Part shown: in pieces, positions 17,591 through 26,386 of the stretch
How the letters are laid out: the number at the start of each line of letters is the position of its first letter
Position numbering within the stretch: the first letter of the stretch is position 1
Assembly: GCA_964529685.1 (NCBI GenBank)
Contig: CAZGZC010000001.1
Location: forward strand, 372,001 to 436,000
DNA length: 64,000 bases
Direction of reading: 5' to 3'
DNA from: JALQUO01 sp964529685
GTDB lineage: Bacteria; Pseudomonadota; Alphaproteobacteria; Rickettsiales; Midichloriaceae
Translations under genes and position numbers: made by a program
The notes under the pieces: generated by a model
Database searches by the model: none
What the model was told of the DNA's origin: nothing
What the model saw: only the letters and a program-made list of their open reading frames with translations

Positions 17591-18070
17591 ATGTTGTGCA
17601 AATTTCAGTCGAGATTAATAAGCAGCATGCTAGTTATTGCATTAGCAACTGGATGCTCAGAAGAAAAAATCTCAAAACAGAATACAGGAACTATAGTTGG
17701 TGCCGGACTAGGTGCTATAGCAGGATCGGCTTTTGGCGGCGGTGAAGGAAGAATTATAGCCAGTGTTGTAGGTGCAGGAATTGGTGGTTATGTGGGTAAT
17801 AAAGTAGGCCAATCGCTTGATAGAGCTGATGCAGCCTATTATCATAGAACAACAACTCAATCGCTAGAGTATAACCCAAGTGGCGTACGCTCAACATGGA
17901 AAAATCCTGATTCTGGTAATCACGGCAGTATTACTCCTAGGGCAACATACATAGAAAATGGCAGAGACTGCAGAGAATACGTACAGGAAGTCTATGTTGG
18001 TGGTAGGAAACAGCAGGCATTCGGCAAAGCTTGTAGGCGAAGTAATGGTGATTGGGAGATCATCTCTTAG
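17591..18070 (+). CDS. 17-kDa surface antigen family lipoprotein
   Basis: The ATG at 17591 gives 159 residues with a signal peptide and lipobox LATGC. An upstream in-frame ATG at 17525 overlaps the previous gene and would bury the signal peptide, so I reject it. A glycine-zipper 2TM segment (GTIVGAGLGAIAGSAFGGG, GAGIGGYVGNKVGQSLDRAD) is followed by the typical C-terminal domain with RDCREYVQEVYVGGRKQQ, GKACRRSNGDWEII. This is the Rickettsiales 17-kDa genus-common antigen / RT0821-like family, an outer membrane lipoprotein of unknown biochemical role. Confidence 0.9.
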   Translation: MLCKFQSRLISSMLVIALATGCSEEKISKQNTGTIVGAGLGAIAGSAFGGGEGRIIASVVGAGIGGYVGNKVGQSLDRADAAYYHRTTTQSLEYNPSGVRSTWKNPDSGNHGSITPRATYIENGRDCREYVQEVYVGGRKQQAFGKACRRSNGDWEIIS

Positions 18071-18083
18071 CTAAGGAAAGTTA

Positions 18084-19160
18084 TCATAGGTCTTTTTCAG
18101 GATTGATTAGATCTTTACCTTTTCTCATTGAGAAGAAAAGCTGTGGTTTAGATACTTTGCCTGATTTACCAACTTTAGAGATAGTTTGACCTTTGTTAAC
18201 TTTATCTCCTTTTTTTACCATGATTTGATTATTGTGAGCATAAGCTGAAAGGTATCCATCTTGGTGCTTGATAATGACTAGATTACCATACTCACTATTA
18301 TCGTTCTCAGCAAAGATAACTTTGCCACTGCCAGCTGCTCTAACTGGAGTATTCAATGGTGCAGAAATTGTTATGCCATCCTTATTTTTACGCGAAACAG
18401 CGCCATTTAGAGGCCAAATAAATAACTGTGAGTTGAGAGGTGTAGAAGTTTTAAAATTATTATCACTATCGTAAGGAGTCAGTATATCATCTTTAGTGTT
18501 TTTAGCAAGTGTCTCCTGTAGATCTTTCTCAAAATCTGAACTAGGTAACTCTTCAGTAACAGACGTCTCTAAATGATGATCGATTTGATTATCGGTAGCT
18601 TTAGGTTGATATTCTGGCACTAAATCACTTGTAACTTCATCCAGTTCCATTACGTCATACTCTTTTGTAGGAGCGTAAACTGGCATAAGAGAATTATCTT
18701 CAATGTGCTGTTTAATATGACTACTTTTAGTTGGTATTCTTACTATAGTACCGATGCGCAATCTCTCATTAGTTCCATTATGCATCATCTCATTCATATC
18801 TATCAACTGCATAAGATCAACGCGATATTTCTCAGAAATTGATTTTAAAGTCTCATTATTGCTACTAACTCTATGATATTTTTCTTGCGGGATCATTAAA
18901 GTTCTAATATTATAAAGATGATATGGATACGCAAGATTATTCATTGCAGCTAATATTTCAACAGGTATATTCTTCTGCTGCGCGATAGATTCAACCGTAT
19001 CGTGTGGATAAACCCTTATGATCTCCATGGCACCATGTCGCGTAAAAACAATATTTTGCTTATTTTCTATTTGTGCTGGACCAGAATTTGATGTACAACT
19101 ACTTAAAGAAAGCGATAAAATCAGCGCTGGCGCGAATTTTTTCAAACTTTTTCCATTCAT
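18084..19160 (-). CDS. LysM / degenerate LytM (M23) lipoprotein, NlpD-like
   Basis: A 358-residue envelope protein with a lipobox signal peptide (LSLSSC, Cys about 22). Two LysM-type repeats follow (about residues 45-95 and 97-145, the second with NETLKSISEKYRVDLMQLIDMN), then a linker and a C-terminal M23 domain. The M23 zinc ligands are incomplete: the first H-x3-D motif is absent, AYAHN keeps one His, and the last H-x-H appears as QLFFSM. That is the pattern of NlpD/EnvC-type proteins, which activate amidases rather than cut peptidoglycan. It is divergent from engB. Confidence 0.83.
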   Translation of the reverse strand: MNGKSLKKFAPALILSLSLSSCTSNSGPAQIENKQNIVFTRHGAMEIIRVYPHDTVESIAQQKNIPVEILAAMNNLAYPYHLYNIRTLMIPQEKYHRVSSNNETLKSISEKYRVDLMQLIDMNEMMHNGTNERLRIGTIVRIPTKSSHIKQHIEDNSLMPVYAPTKEYDVMELDEVTSDLVPEYQPKATDNQIDHHLETSVTEELPSSDFEKDLQETLAKNTKDDILTPYDSDNNFKTSTPLNSQLFIWPLNGAVSRKNKDGITISAPLNTPVRAAGSGKVIFAENDNSEYGNLVIIKHQDGYLSAYAHNNQIMVKKGDKVNKGQTISKVGKSGKVSKPQLFFSMRKGKDLINPEKDL

Positions 19161-19178
19161 GTGAATTTTTTATTTTTT

Positions 19179-19775
19179 ATGAAAAACGATAAGATTTTTA
19201 ATAACATTAAATTCCTAGGAGGTGCAAATAGTTTTGATGCTTTGCCAGAAAATAATTTGCTAGAGATAGCATTTTGGGGACGTTCAAACGTAGGTAAATC
19301 AAGTACAATTAACTCAATTTTTAATAATAATACTGTTGCGCGTGTATCGAAACACCCTGGTCGTACACAACAAATAAACCTATTTATAGTTGATGATAAT
19401 AAGGCTACAGTTGTAGATTTGCCTGGATATGGATATGCTAAAGTATCAAAAAAAATTGCTGATAATCTATATAGTTTATGTTATAATTATATACATCAGA
19501 GGCGACCCAAAATCTTGTTTTTGTTGATAGATTCGCGTAGAGGTTTAATGGATGTAGATTATGAAGTTATAAATGCATTAAATATGTTAAGACATAATGT
19601 GTGTTTTATACTGACGAAAACAGATCTAATCAAAGCAAATAATCTTATACGACTTAAAAATGATATAGGAAATCTCGATCATTTAATGATAAGTAATAAA
19701 TCTAAAGACGGTGTTTTACAGCTCAAAAACAAAATTATTGATTTGATAAATGGTGGACAAAATAGTTGTAAATAA
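19179..19775 (+). CDS. engB: Ribosome biogenesis GTP-binding protein EngB/YsxC
   Basis: A small TrmE-Era-type GTPase needed for large ribosomal subunit assembly. It has G1 GRSNVGKSS, G3 DLPGYGYAK, G4 TKTD and the G2 region GRTQQINLF. The ATG at 19179 gives 198 residues starting MKNDKIFNNIKFLGG, the usual family N-terminus. A GTG at 19161 would start one base from the divergent lipoprotein start and adds six hydrophobic residues, so it is less likely. The 3' end overlaps the next gene by 26 bases. Confidence 0.93.
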   Translation: MKNDKIFNNIKFLGGANSFDALPENNLLEIAFWGRSNVGKSSTINSIFNNNTVARVSKHPGRTQQINLFIVDDNKATVVDLPGYGYAKVSKKIADNLYSLCYNYIHQRRPKILFLLIDSRRGLMDVDYEVINALNMLRHNVCFILTKTDLIKANNLIRLKNDIGNLDHLMISNKSKDGVLQLKNKIIDLINGGQNSCK

Positions 19776-20511
19776 CCTTTATAAATTATTTAATGGCACA
19801 ACTGTACTTAGAGAGATTAATTTTAAAGTTATATCAGGGGATTCAGTTGCGATTGTAGGTAGCTCAGGATCAGGTAAATCAGTATTATTGAAATGTATCT
19901 CAGGATTATTTATTGCAAGTTCAGGTAGTATTTTGATTGATAATGATGAAGTCAGTAAGACATGTGTTGCTGATCGATCAAATATTATAAGAAATAAAAT
20001 CGGGATGCTTTTTCAGAGTAATGCACTATTTGATAGTATGGCTGTGGGAGAGAATATCGTTCTTAGCATGTATAATAAAATTGCTAAAAATGGATATATT
20101 ACAACTAATCAGCGTATAGAGCTTCGTAAATTAGCTCAAGAACAATTAGAAGTTGTAGGTCTTTCAAAGAATAATTTAGAAAAATATCCTTATGAACTAT
20201 CGGGTGGAATGCAAAAAAGAGTTGCGATTGCTAGATTAATCAGTACTAGACCTGAAATAATTTTATTAGATGAACCTACTGCTGGACTAGATCCGGTAAC
20301 CGCAGATAATATAAGTCGCCTTATGATTGAAATCAAGGATCATATTAATGCCACCATGATTACAATAACTCATGATCCTATATGTGTATCAGGGATTGCA
20401 AAAAGCATACTTCTCATTGATTCTAAAACGATAGCATGGTACGGGAAGATTGGTGATTTACATGTGGTTGATAATCCTTATCTCAATGTTTTTAGAAAAA
20501 ATTTTAATTAA
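19750..20511 (+). CDS. ABC transporter ATP-binding protein, MlaF-like
   Basis: A 253-residue ABC ATPase with Walker A GSSGSGKS, the Q-loop in KIGMLFQSNALFDSM, signature LSGGMQKRVAIAR, Walker B IILLDEPTAGLDP and the H-loop ITITHD. The Q-loop and D-loop context (FQSNALFDSMAVGENI, EPTAGLDPVTAD) is that of MlaF, the ATPase of phospholipid transport that maintains outer membrane asymmetry. The permease and substrate-binding partners (MlaE, MlaD) are not in the window. It overlaps the engB end by 26 bases, so translation is probably coupled, and its 3' end overlaps the convergent fmt by 8 bases. Confidence 0.82.
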   Translation: MVDKIVVNNLYKLFNGTTVLREINFKVISGDSVAIVGSSGSGKSVLLKCISGLFIASSGSILIDNDEVSKTCVADRSNIIRNKIGMLFQSNALFDSMAVGENIVLSMYNKIAKNGYITTNQRIELRKLAQEQLEVVGLSKNNLEKYPYELSGGMQKRVAIARLISTRPEIILLDEPTAGLDPVTADNISRLMIEIKDHINATMITITHDPICVSGIAKSILLIDSKTIAWYGKIGDLHVVDNPYLNVFRKNFN

Positions 20512-21421
20512 GAATTATATTGATTGGTATTTTATAACCACATAGAAATGCCTGTGTATCTAAAATTTTTCCACCAGGTCGTTGAAGTTTTGTTATTTGC
20601 ACAACTTTATTATCACCACATGCAATTTCAAATTGTTTTGAAATTACACTTCCAGGGTCTTCATCAACAGTTTTATCGATTAAAATCGACTCAACTGCCT
20701 TAATCTTTAATTCATTATGTATAAAATATGCATTTGGTGTTAAAGCCATTATTTTTCCATGTACAGAAACTGCAGTATCATTAAAATTGATCTTCTCATC
20801 TTCAGGTAAAATTTTACTTGCATATGTTGCACCATCATTATTTTGTATCTCTGGTTTCAAGTTATTATTTTCAATTTTATCTAGAACATCTAATAACATT
20901 TCAGCACCTATTTCTGCATATTCTACTGTGAGCTGATGAATATTTTTAGTTTTATCTAGTATAAATTGTTTTTTACTATATATAGGACCAGTATCAATAC
21001 CAGAATCCATTTGCATAATACAAACTGCAGATGTATCATCTCCTGCCATCATAGAACGTTGAATTGGAGCTGCACCTCGCCATCTAGGAAGATCTGATGG
21101 ATGTATATTAATACAGCCAAATTTATACTCTTCGAGGATACTTTCTGGAATAATAGAACCGTAAGCTACAACCACAACAACATCAGCATCAATTTTAAGC
21201 ATTTCTTCAATCACAAGCTGATTTCTAAACGTTTTTGGTGTATAAACTGGAATATTGCTGCAATCAGCGATTGTATGTGTAGGCGATTTTTGCAAAGACA
21301 TGCCTCGTGATTGCTTAGTTGGAGGTTTGGTATAAAGTGCAACAATTTTATGTTGTGAAGTTATTAGTCTATTAAAAATTGGGACAGCAAATGCTGCAGT
21401 GCCCATAAAAATTATCCTCAT
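20504..21421 (-). CDS. fmt: Methionyl-tRNA formyltransferase
   Basis: Formylates initiator Met-tRNA. The 305-residue protein has the N-terminal MRIIFMGTAAFAVP, the folate/active-site region CINIHPSDLPRWRGAAPIQR, and MQMDSGIDTGPIY with the catalytic Asp. The C-terminal OB domain contains SVHGKIMALTPN, giving full family length. It overlaps yidD by four bases (ATGA), so the yidD-fmt pair is translationally coupled. Its end overlaps the convergent MlaF-like gene by 8 bases. The usual partner def is not in the window. Confidence 0.96.
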   Translation of the reverse strand: MRIIFMGTAAFAVPIFNRLITSQHKIVALYTKPPTKQSRGMSLQKSPTHTIADCSNIPVYTPKTFRNQLVIEEMLKIDADVVVVVAYGSIIPESILEEYKFGCINIHPSDLPRWRGAAPIQRSMMAGDDTSAVCIMQMDSGIDTGPIYSKKQFILDKTKNIHQLTVEYAEIGAEMLLDVLDKIENNNLKPEIQNNDGATYASKILPEDEKINFNDTAVSVHGKIMALTPNAYFIHNELKIKAVESILIDKTVDEDPGSVISKQFEIACGDNKVVQITKLQRPGGKILDTQAFLCGYKIPINIILN

Positions 21422-21636
21422 ACTCTATCTAATCTACTACTTTTATTGAAGGGGTGACATCTAAAAATTCTACCTATGATACGTATCACGGCAACTCTAA
21501 GTGGTAATTTATTTAATGCATCACTTGCATAAGTAGAGCAATTTGGTACAAATCTACAACTTGAAATTGTATAAGGTGATATACAATTTTTGTAAAAAAA
21601 TACAAAAAGTTTAATAATACTACTTATAAAGATCAT
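21418..21636 (-). CDS. yidD: Membrane protein insertion efficiency factor YidD
   Basis: A 72-residue protein with the YidD pattern: a hydrophobic N-terminal helix (IIKLFVFFYKNCISPY), then CRFVPNCSTYASDAL and the C-terminal GRIFRCHPFN. The three cysteines sit in the conserved positions. YidD aids YidC-dependent insertion of membrane proteins. It is usually found near yidC/rnpA, but here it is coupled to fmt (ATGA overlap) and lies 5 bases after fdxA on the same strand. Confidence 0.92.
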   Translation of the reverse strand: MIFISSIIKLFVFFYKNCISPYTISSCRFVPNCSTYASDALNKLPLRVAVIRIIGRIFRCHPFNKSSRLDRV

Positions 21637-21641
21637 ATAAC

Positions 21642-21965
21642 TTAAGATTGATTTTTTATAAATTTCTCAAATTTTCCACCAACACCATTCATCTTATCAG
21701 CATCCTGTAAAGGTTCTTTTCGCTTAGTGATTTTTGGCCAATTAGAAGCAAAATCTCTATTTATTTGAACCCATTTTATCAAGTCCTTTGACTCAGGTTT
21801 GATAGCATCAGCTGGACACTCTGGTTCACAAACACCACAATCAATACACTCATCTGGATTGATAACTAACATATTTTCACTCTCATAGAAGCAATCTACA
21901 GGACAAACTTCGACGCAATCAGTGTACTTACACTTAACACAATTATCAGTAACAACATATGTCAT
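21642..21965 (-). CDS. fdxA: FdxA-type 7Fe ferredoxin
   Basis: A 107-residue electron carrier. The N-terminal motif CVKCKYTDCVEVCPVDCF matches a [3Fe-4S] site plus the Pro-Cys of the second cluster, and CIDCGVCEPECPADAI matches the [4Fe-4S] site. A C-terminal helical extension (WVQINRDFASNWPKITKRK) is typical of alphaproteobacterial FdxA. It sits between dCMP deaminase (9 bases) and yidD (5 bases) in a minus-strand run. Confidence 0.93.
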   Translation of the reverse strand: MTYVVTDNCVKCKYTDCVEVCPVDCFYESENMLVINPDECIDCGVCEPECPADAIKPESKDLIKWVQINRDFASNWPKITKRKEPLQDADKMNGVGGKFEKFIKNQS

Positions 21966-21974
21966 AATTCAATT

Positions 21975-22484
21975 TTAAAGAGGAAATATATTTCCGTTAT
22001 ACATACCATTTATTGGGACTATTGTACCTGAATATGAGCGGATATCAACTTTTGCTTCCTTTAAAATTTCTGTTGCTATCTCGATACTTCGTTTCCAATT
22101 TGTAGTTTGATAATTTCCAGGAAATTCTTCATGATACACAACTGTCGATATACCAGCTTGGATGATCGCTTTTGCACAGTAGGAACATGGTCGCCATGTA
22201 GTGTAAAGTATACATCCAATAGTAGAAACACCTATTCTAGCACAATGTAAGATTGAATTTTCCTCGGCATGGTTAGATGCATAGTATTTATAATCTTTAT
22301 CATTATACCTCTCAAGAGAGTCATTTACTCCACGCGGAAATCCGTTATATCCTGTAGATCTAATTTCATTGTCTCGACCAACAATTATTGCACCAACTCT
22401 AGTACTCGGATCTTTACTCTTCATAGAAACTAGATAAGCCATAGTTATAAAGTATTGGTCCCAACTAAACAAGTGCGCAACCAT
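21975..22484 (-). CDS. dCMP deaminase-family protein
   Basis: Deaminates dCMP to dUMP, feeding dTMP synthesis. The 169-residue zinc deaminase has HAEENSILHCAR (His ligand and catalytic Glu) and RPCSYCAKAIIQAGI (two Cys ligands). The N-terminal STRVGAIIVGRDNEIRSTGYNGFPRGV and the VVYHEEFPG segment are those of the ComEB/dCMP deaminase group rather than cytidine or tRNA adenosine deaminases. It is first in the minus-strand run with fdxA, yidD and fmt, and is divergent from pgi. Confidence 0.88.
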   Translation of the reverse strand: MVAHLFSWDQYFITMAYLVSMKSKDPSTRVGAIIVGRDNEIRSTGYNGFPRGVNDSLERYNDKDYKYYASNHAEENSILHCARIGVSTIGCILYTTWRPCSYCAKAIIQAGISTVVYHEEFPGNYQTTNWKRSIEIATEILKEAKVDIRSYSGTIVPINGMYNGNIFPL

Positions 22485-22627
22485 ATCTGTAACTTTTTAT
22501 ATCTGCTTCCATATTAAATGGAGTATAAATTAAAAACAATTTCAACAACATATTTTTATGTTTTTTAGTAGATATAGTAAAATGAGTATGTTAAAATATA
22601 CTTAACAAGTAGTTAAAACATCTGTAT

Positions 22628-23878
22628 ATGACACAAAACCAAAGTTTTGCTAATCAATATTATACCATTAACTATTCAGATAATTCTAAACTAAAAATAG
22701 CTGAAATACAATCAACAATACCATTGACGCAACTAGATGAGATACAAGATATAGTGATGGAAAATATCACTTTTCATATGCCTCAGCTTGCAAGAGAAGT
22801 ACCTTATTACAACTTAGAGTATATATCTAATCTTAAAAAGATTGCAAAAAGCTTAAGTAAGAAATTTAAAAATATAGTTGTTGTTGGGATGGGAGGAGGT
22901 ATACTAAATGGGATGTGCTTAAATAATTTTGTTGATAGAAATGATATCAATATTATCTTCTCAACAAAGATATGTGCATCTTACCTGTCAAAGATCAAAA
23001 TCTCAATCGATCTTGAAAAAACAGCCTTTATCTTTATCAGTAATTCAGGTGATACAGTAGAAACTGTAGTATCAGCAGACTATTGGTATAGAGTATTATT
23101 AAGTCAGCAAATTACAGATTGTTCAAACAGATTCATATTTATTTATGGACAAAAAGAAACATCACTTTTAAAGGACTTACATACAACTTATGATGGAATA
23201 TTCTTACCGTACGATGGTGAAATGGGTGGAAGATTCTCAACTTTTACCACACCACATCTTTTAATAGCACTACTAAGTGGAATAGATATTGATCAATGTT
23301 TTGATGGTGCTAACGAACTTTTAAATGAATTTAAAACACATACACTACAGAACACTCTTTTCTCAGGAGTCTTCTTTACAACCTGTAATCTAAATCAAAG
23401 TAATAGTACAGGTATATTAGTTGGTTCATACAATTTAGAATTGTATGGTTTGACTAAATGGTATCATACAGCGATTGCAGAAATTTTTGGAAGAGAAGAA
23501 ATTAATATTTCCACTATACATCTCGATTTACCTGTAGATCAACACGGTCTCATGCAGGCATTATTAAATAATAATACAGAACAAATTTTCAATCTTTTCT
23601 CTATCAAGAATAGTATAGATAATAATATATCTGTCGTGCAAAAAATTATGCAGTCAGAGGTCGTTGATCAATTTTCAAAACGTGGTATTGCAACAAGAGA
23701 ATTTGTATTTGAAAACACCTCGGCACAGACACTAGGAAGAGTAATGATGTATCTCATACTTGAGCTAATAACTACTGCAACATTTATGAAAATCAACCCA
23801 TTTATACAGCCACAAATTGATCGCATGAAGATGAATATAGCAAAAGAGTATAGGAAATATATTCAACGGGTACCTTGA
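22628..23878 (+). CDS. pgi: Glucose-6-phosphate isomerase, short form
   Basis: Interconverts glucose-6-phosphate and fructose-6-phosphate. The 416-residue protein has the SIS-type core: VVVGMGGGILNG, ISNSGDTVETVVSA, FLPYDGEMGGRFSTFT and DLPVDQHGLMQALLNN, which carries the Gln-His of the active site. It is shorter than the classical 550-residue enzyme, as in several alphaproteobacterial and archaeal-like forms. Together with glpX in this window it suggests a gluconeogenic route to fructose-6-phosphate for GlmS and to glucose-6-phosphate. Isomerase activity is a family inference. Confidence 0.82.
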   Translation: MTQNQSFANQYYTINYSDNSKLKIAEIQSTIPLTQLDEIQDIVMENITFHMPQLAREVPYYNLEYISNLKKIAKSLSKKFKNIVVVGMGGGILNGMCLNNFVDRNDINIIFSTKICASYLSKIKISIDLEKTAFIFISNSGDTVETVVSADYWYRVLLSQQITDCSNRFIFIYGQKETSLLKDLHTTYDGIFLPYDGEMGGRFSTFTTPHLLIALLSGIDIDQCFDGANELLNEFKTHTLQNTLFSGVFFTTCNLNQSNSTGILVGSYNLELYGLTKWYHTAIAEIFGREEINISTIHLDLPVDQHGLMQALLNNNTEQIFNLFSIKNSIDNNISVVQKIMQSEVVDQFSKRGIATREFVFENTSAQTLGRVMMYLILELITTATFMKINPFIQPQIDRMKMNIAKEYRKYIQRVP

Positions 23879-23927
23879 TGGAAAATCAATTGCCATTGAC
23901 ATAAGTTGTATACCAAGATAGATGATC

Positions 23928-24194
23928 TCATTGAATGTACTTTGTTATTTGCAAATACTTTATAAGTAAGCAAAAACAACTATCTGAGAGCTTTTTTGTA
24001 TTGACAGATTTAATCTCTAGTAATCTAGATTATTCGTGAAGTAATGATTCAAGTATGTCTTGCTTATTATATACTTTACCAGATGAGCTAAATTCAGTAA
24101 ATTCATCATGTAAAAGCTTCTGTAGTTTCGTAATACTAGATCTTGTAGTCGGTTCTAACAATAATTTTTCGAGTGAAATAATACTGTCGAACAT
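23928..24194 (-). pseudogene. Decayed DUF4440/NTF2-like gene downstream of rho
   Basis: The stretch between pgi and rho is not empty. Starting 3 bases after the rho stop, ATG at 24194 opens a 54-codon frame (MFDSIISLEKLL...VYNKQDILESLLHE) ending in TAA at 24030-24032. The pattern LLEPTTRSS-x-LQKLLHDEF-x-EFSSSGKVYNKQDIL is that of the N-terminus of DUF4440 SnoaL/NTF2-like proteins, normally about 120 residues. In-frame translation past the stop gives SRLLEIKSV...SDSCFCLLIKY, plausibly the next beta strands, to a second stop at 23928. I read it as a nonsense-mutated remnant co-transcribed with rho; a genuine 54-residue protein is less likely. Confidence 0.55.
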
Positions 24195-24197
24195 ACC

Positions 24198-25637
24198 CTA
24201 ATTCTTCTTAATATTTGTATCCATCTGAGCAAAGAATTCCTCGTTAGATTTAGAAAATTTCATTTTATCAATTAAAAATTCAACAGCTTCTGCAGTGCTC
24301 ATGCCATTAAGAACACGACGCAAGATCCATGTCTTTGCAAGTTGCACTTTACTGATGAGTAAATCTTCTTTTCTTGTACCTGATTTGCTAATGTCGATTG
24401 CTGGAAAAATCCTTCTCTCAGACAATTTTCTTTCTAGGACTATTTCAGAGTTACCTGTACCTTTGAATTCCTCAAATATAACTTCATCCATACGTGAGCC
24501 AGTTTCAACTAAGGCAGTACCAATAATAGTCAGAGATCCCCCCTCTTCAGTGTTACGAGCAGCACCAAAGAAACGCTTAGGCTTCTGTAAAGCATTTGAG
24601 TCGACACCACCACTCAAAACTTTACCAGATGAAGGCGAAATATCGTTATAAGCACGAGCAAGTCTTGTAATAGAATCAAGAAGTATAACTACATGTTTCT
24701 GATTTTCTACAAGACGCTTAGCTTTCTCAATGACCATCTCAGCTAGTTGGACATGACGAGAAGACGGCTCATCAAAGGTAGAACTAACAACTTCACCTTT
24801 AACAGACCGGATCATATCAGTCACCTCCTCTGGGCGCTCACCTATCATGAGAACAATGAGAATAATATCTGGGTGGTTAGTTGTAATTGAATGAGCAATA
24901 TTCTGCATTAAGATTGTTTTACCTGTCCTAGGAGGAGCAACTACAAGAGCACGCTGACCACGACCAAGAGGTACTAACATATCGATAATGCGAGCACTAT
25001 TGTTAGCTTGTGTACTATTTGATAAATTCTCCAGAGTTAAAGGTAAATTAGGGAATAGAGCTGTTAAATCATCAAAATGAACGCGATGCCTCTGCTTGTG
25101 AAAATCAACCTTGTTAATTGTATTTATCGCCGTTAGAGCAAAATATCTCTCGCCTTTCTTAGGCTCGCGAACAGTACCGGCGATAGTATCACCAGTTCTT
25201 AGAGCATTTTTCCTAATCTGGTTAGGTGAAACATATATATCATCTAGACCAGGCATATAATTAGCTTGGTGCGATCTTAGAAAACCAAAACCATCAGATA
25301 AAACCTCAAGCAGACCCTCACCAATCATAGTCCAACGCTGCTCAGCAACTTTCTGCAATATCATGAAAACAAGGTCTTGCCTATATAAACTCTCAGCATC
25401 TTCAATCTTAAATTCTTCAGCCATTTGAAGTAGCTCTTCTGTAGATTTGCGCTTGATTTCTGACAAATATATAATAGAATTAGTTGCTTCTTTCTGCTCA
25501 GGGATAATAAATTGTTGAGAGTTATTTTGATTAAGTTTTGCAGAAATCTGTGTAGCTATAACTTGTTCTTCTGTGCTGTTTGGTAGATCAGCTGATATGC
25601 TTAGTTTCTTTCTTGTTGACTTAACGTTTGTTGTCAT
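24198..25637 (-). CDS. rho: Transcription termination factor Rho
   Basis: A hexameric RNA-dependent ATPase that ends transcription. The 479-residue protein has an N-terminal extension of about 55 polar residues before the Rho N-terminal helical region (LSEIKRKSTEELLQMAEEF). The RNA-binding cold-shock-like domain (GEGLLEVLSDGFGFLRS) follows, then Walker A APPRTGKT, the Q-loop and R-loop region, and Walker B VILLDSITRLARAYN. The extension is modest compared with actinobacterial forms. I find no convincing hairpin-plus-T-run terminators nearby, which fits reliance on Rho (inference). Confidence 0.97.
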   Translation of the reverse strand: MTTNVKSTRKKLSISADLPNSTEEQVIATQISAKLNQNNSQQFIIPEQKEATNSIIYLSEIKRKSTEELLQMAEEFKIEDAESLYRQDLVFMILQKVAEQRWTMIGEGLLEVLSDGFGFLRSHQANYMPGLDDIYVSPNQIRKNALRTGDTIAGTVREPKKGERYFALTAINTINKVDFHKQRHRVHFDDLTALFPNLPLTLENLSNSTQANNSARIIDMLVPLGRGQRALVVAPPRTGKTILMQNIAHSITTNHPDIILIVLMIGERPEEVTDMIRSVKGEVVSSTFDEPSSRHVQLAEMVIEKAKRLVENQKHVVILLDSITRLARAYNDISPSSGKVLSGGVDSNALQKPKRFFGAARNTEEGGSLTIIGTALVETGSRMDEVIFEEFKGTGNSEIVLERKLSERRIFPAIDISKSGTRKEDLLISKVQLAKTWILRRVLNGMSTAEAVEFLIDKMKFSKSNEEFFAQMDTNIKKN

Positions 25638-25747
25638 TACTATGATGTTTTAAATTTGAGTTCTATGTCTTAAGGGAAATTTCATCTTTAATTATAAAAA
25701 AAACTAGGTTTGATTATAAAATACCTACACAAAGGAGAGTCGCCTAA

Positions 25748-26335
25748 CTAAGCACTCTGTGTTTCATCAGACTCATCAGCTCTACCAGCTATTGATAAAA
25801 TAACGAAATTTGTCTTACATACAGGTATTACACCCTCAGGAAGCTTTATATCATTGATATGGATAGATTGTCCAATCTTAAGGTTAGCTATATCCACTTC
25901 AATGAATGATTTGATATGCTGTGGAAGACAATAGAATTTAGCTTGTCTTAATACTATATTAAGTACACCACCGCGCTTAATGCTAACACACTTCTGTTCA
26001 TTCACAACTTTAAGACGAATTGATACTTTAATTGGTTTAGCTTCATCAATCTGTTGAAAATCAATATGAATTGGGTTATCTGTTACTGGATGGACCTGTA
26101 CATCACGAGTGATAACATTGATTTTTTTACCGTCTAGGTCTATTGTCGCTAATTTTGAAGATATTCCACCTTTGAGATATTCTTTAAGGAATTCCTTAGA
26201 TAAAATCTCGATTTTATGATCTTTACCAAGGCCATATATAATTGCTGGAATCTTTTCAGATCTCCTTACTGCTCTTGCTGATCCAGTGCCAGTAGAAATT
26301 CTATTTTCAGCTTTAAATTGAATAGATGTTTGCAT
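25748..26335 (-). CDS. rplY: 50S ribosomal protein L25/general stress protein Ctc
   Basis: Binds 5S rRNA. ATG at 26335 gives 195 residues starting MQTSIQFKAENR, the usual L25 start; an upstream in-frame ATG at 26386 adds 17 unlike residues and abuts the ccmA stop. The RAVRRSEKIPAIIYG segment belongs to the N-terminal 5S-binding domain. The C-terminal TL5/CTC-type domain follows (VHPVTDNPIHIDFQQI, KRGGVLNIVLRQ, IGQSIHINDIKLPEGV). It follows ccmA on the same strand. Confidence 0.94.
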   Translation of the reverse strand: MQTSIQFKAENRISTGTGSARAVRRSEKIPAIIYGLGKDHKIEILSKEFLKEYLKGGISSKLATIDLDGKKINVITRDVQVHPVTDNPIHIDFQQIDEAKPIKVSIRLKVVNEQKCVSIKRGGVLNIVLRQAKFYCLPQHIKSFIEVDIANLKIGQSIHINDIKLPEGVIPVCKTNFVILSIAGRADESDETQSA

Positions 26336-26386
26336 TTTAGGGTTTAAATCTTTTTTGTGTAAATACAAAATAATGCATTGCTGCAT

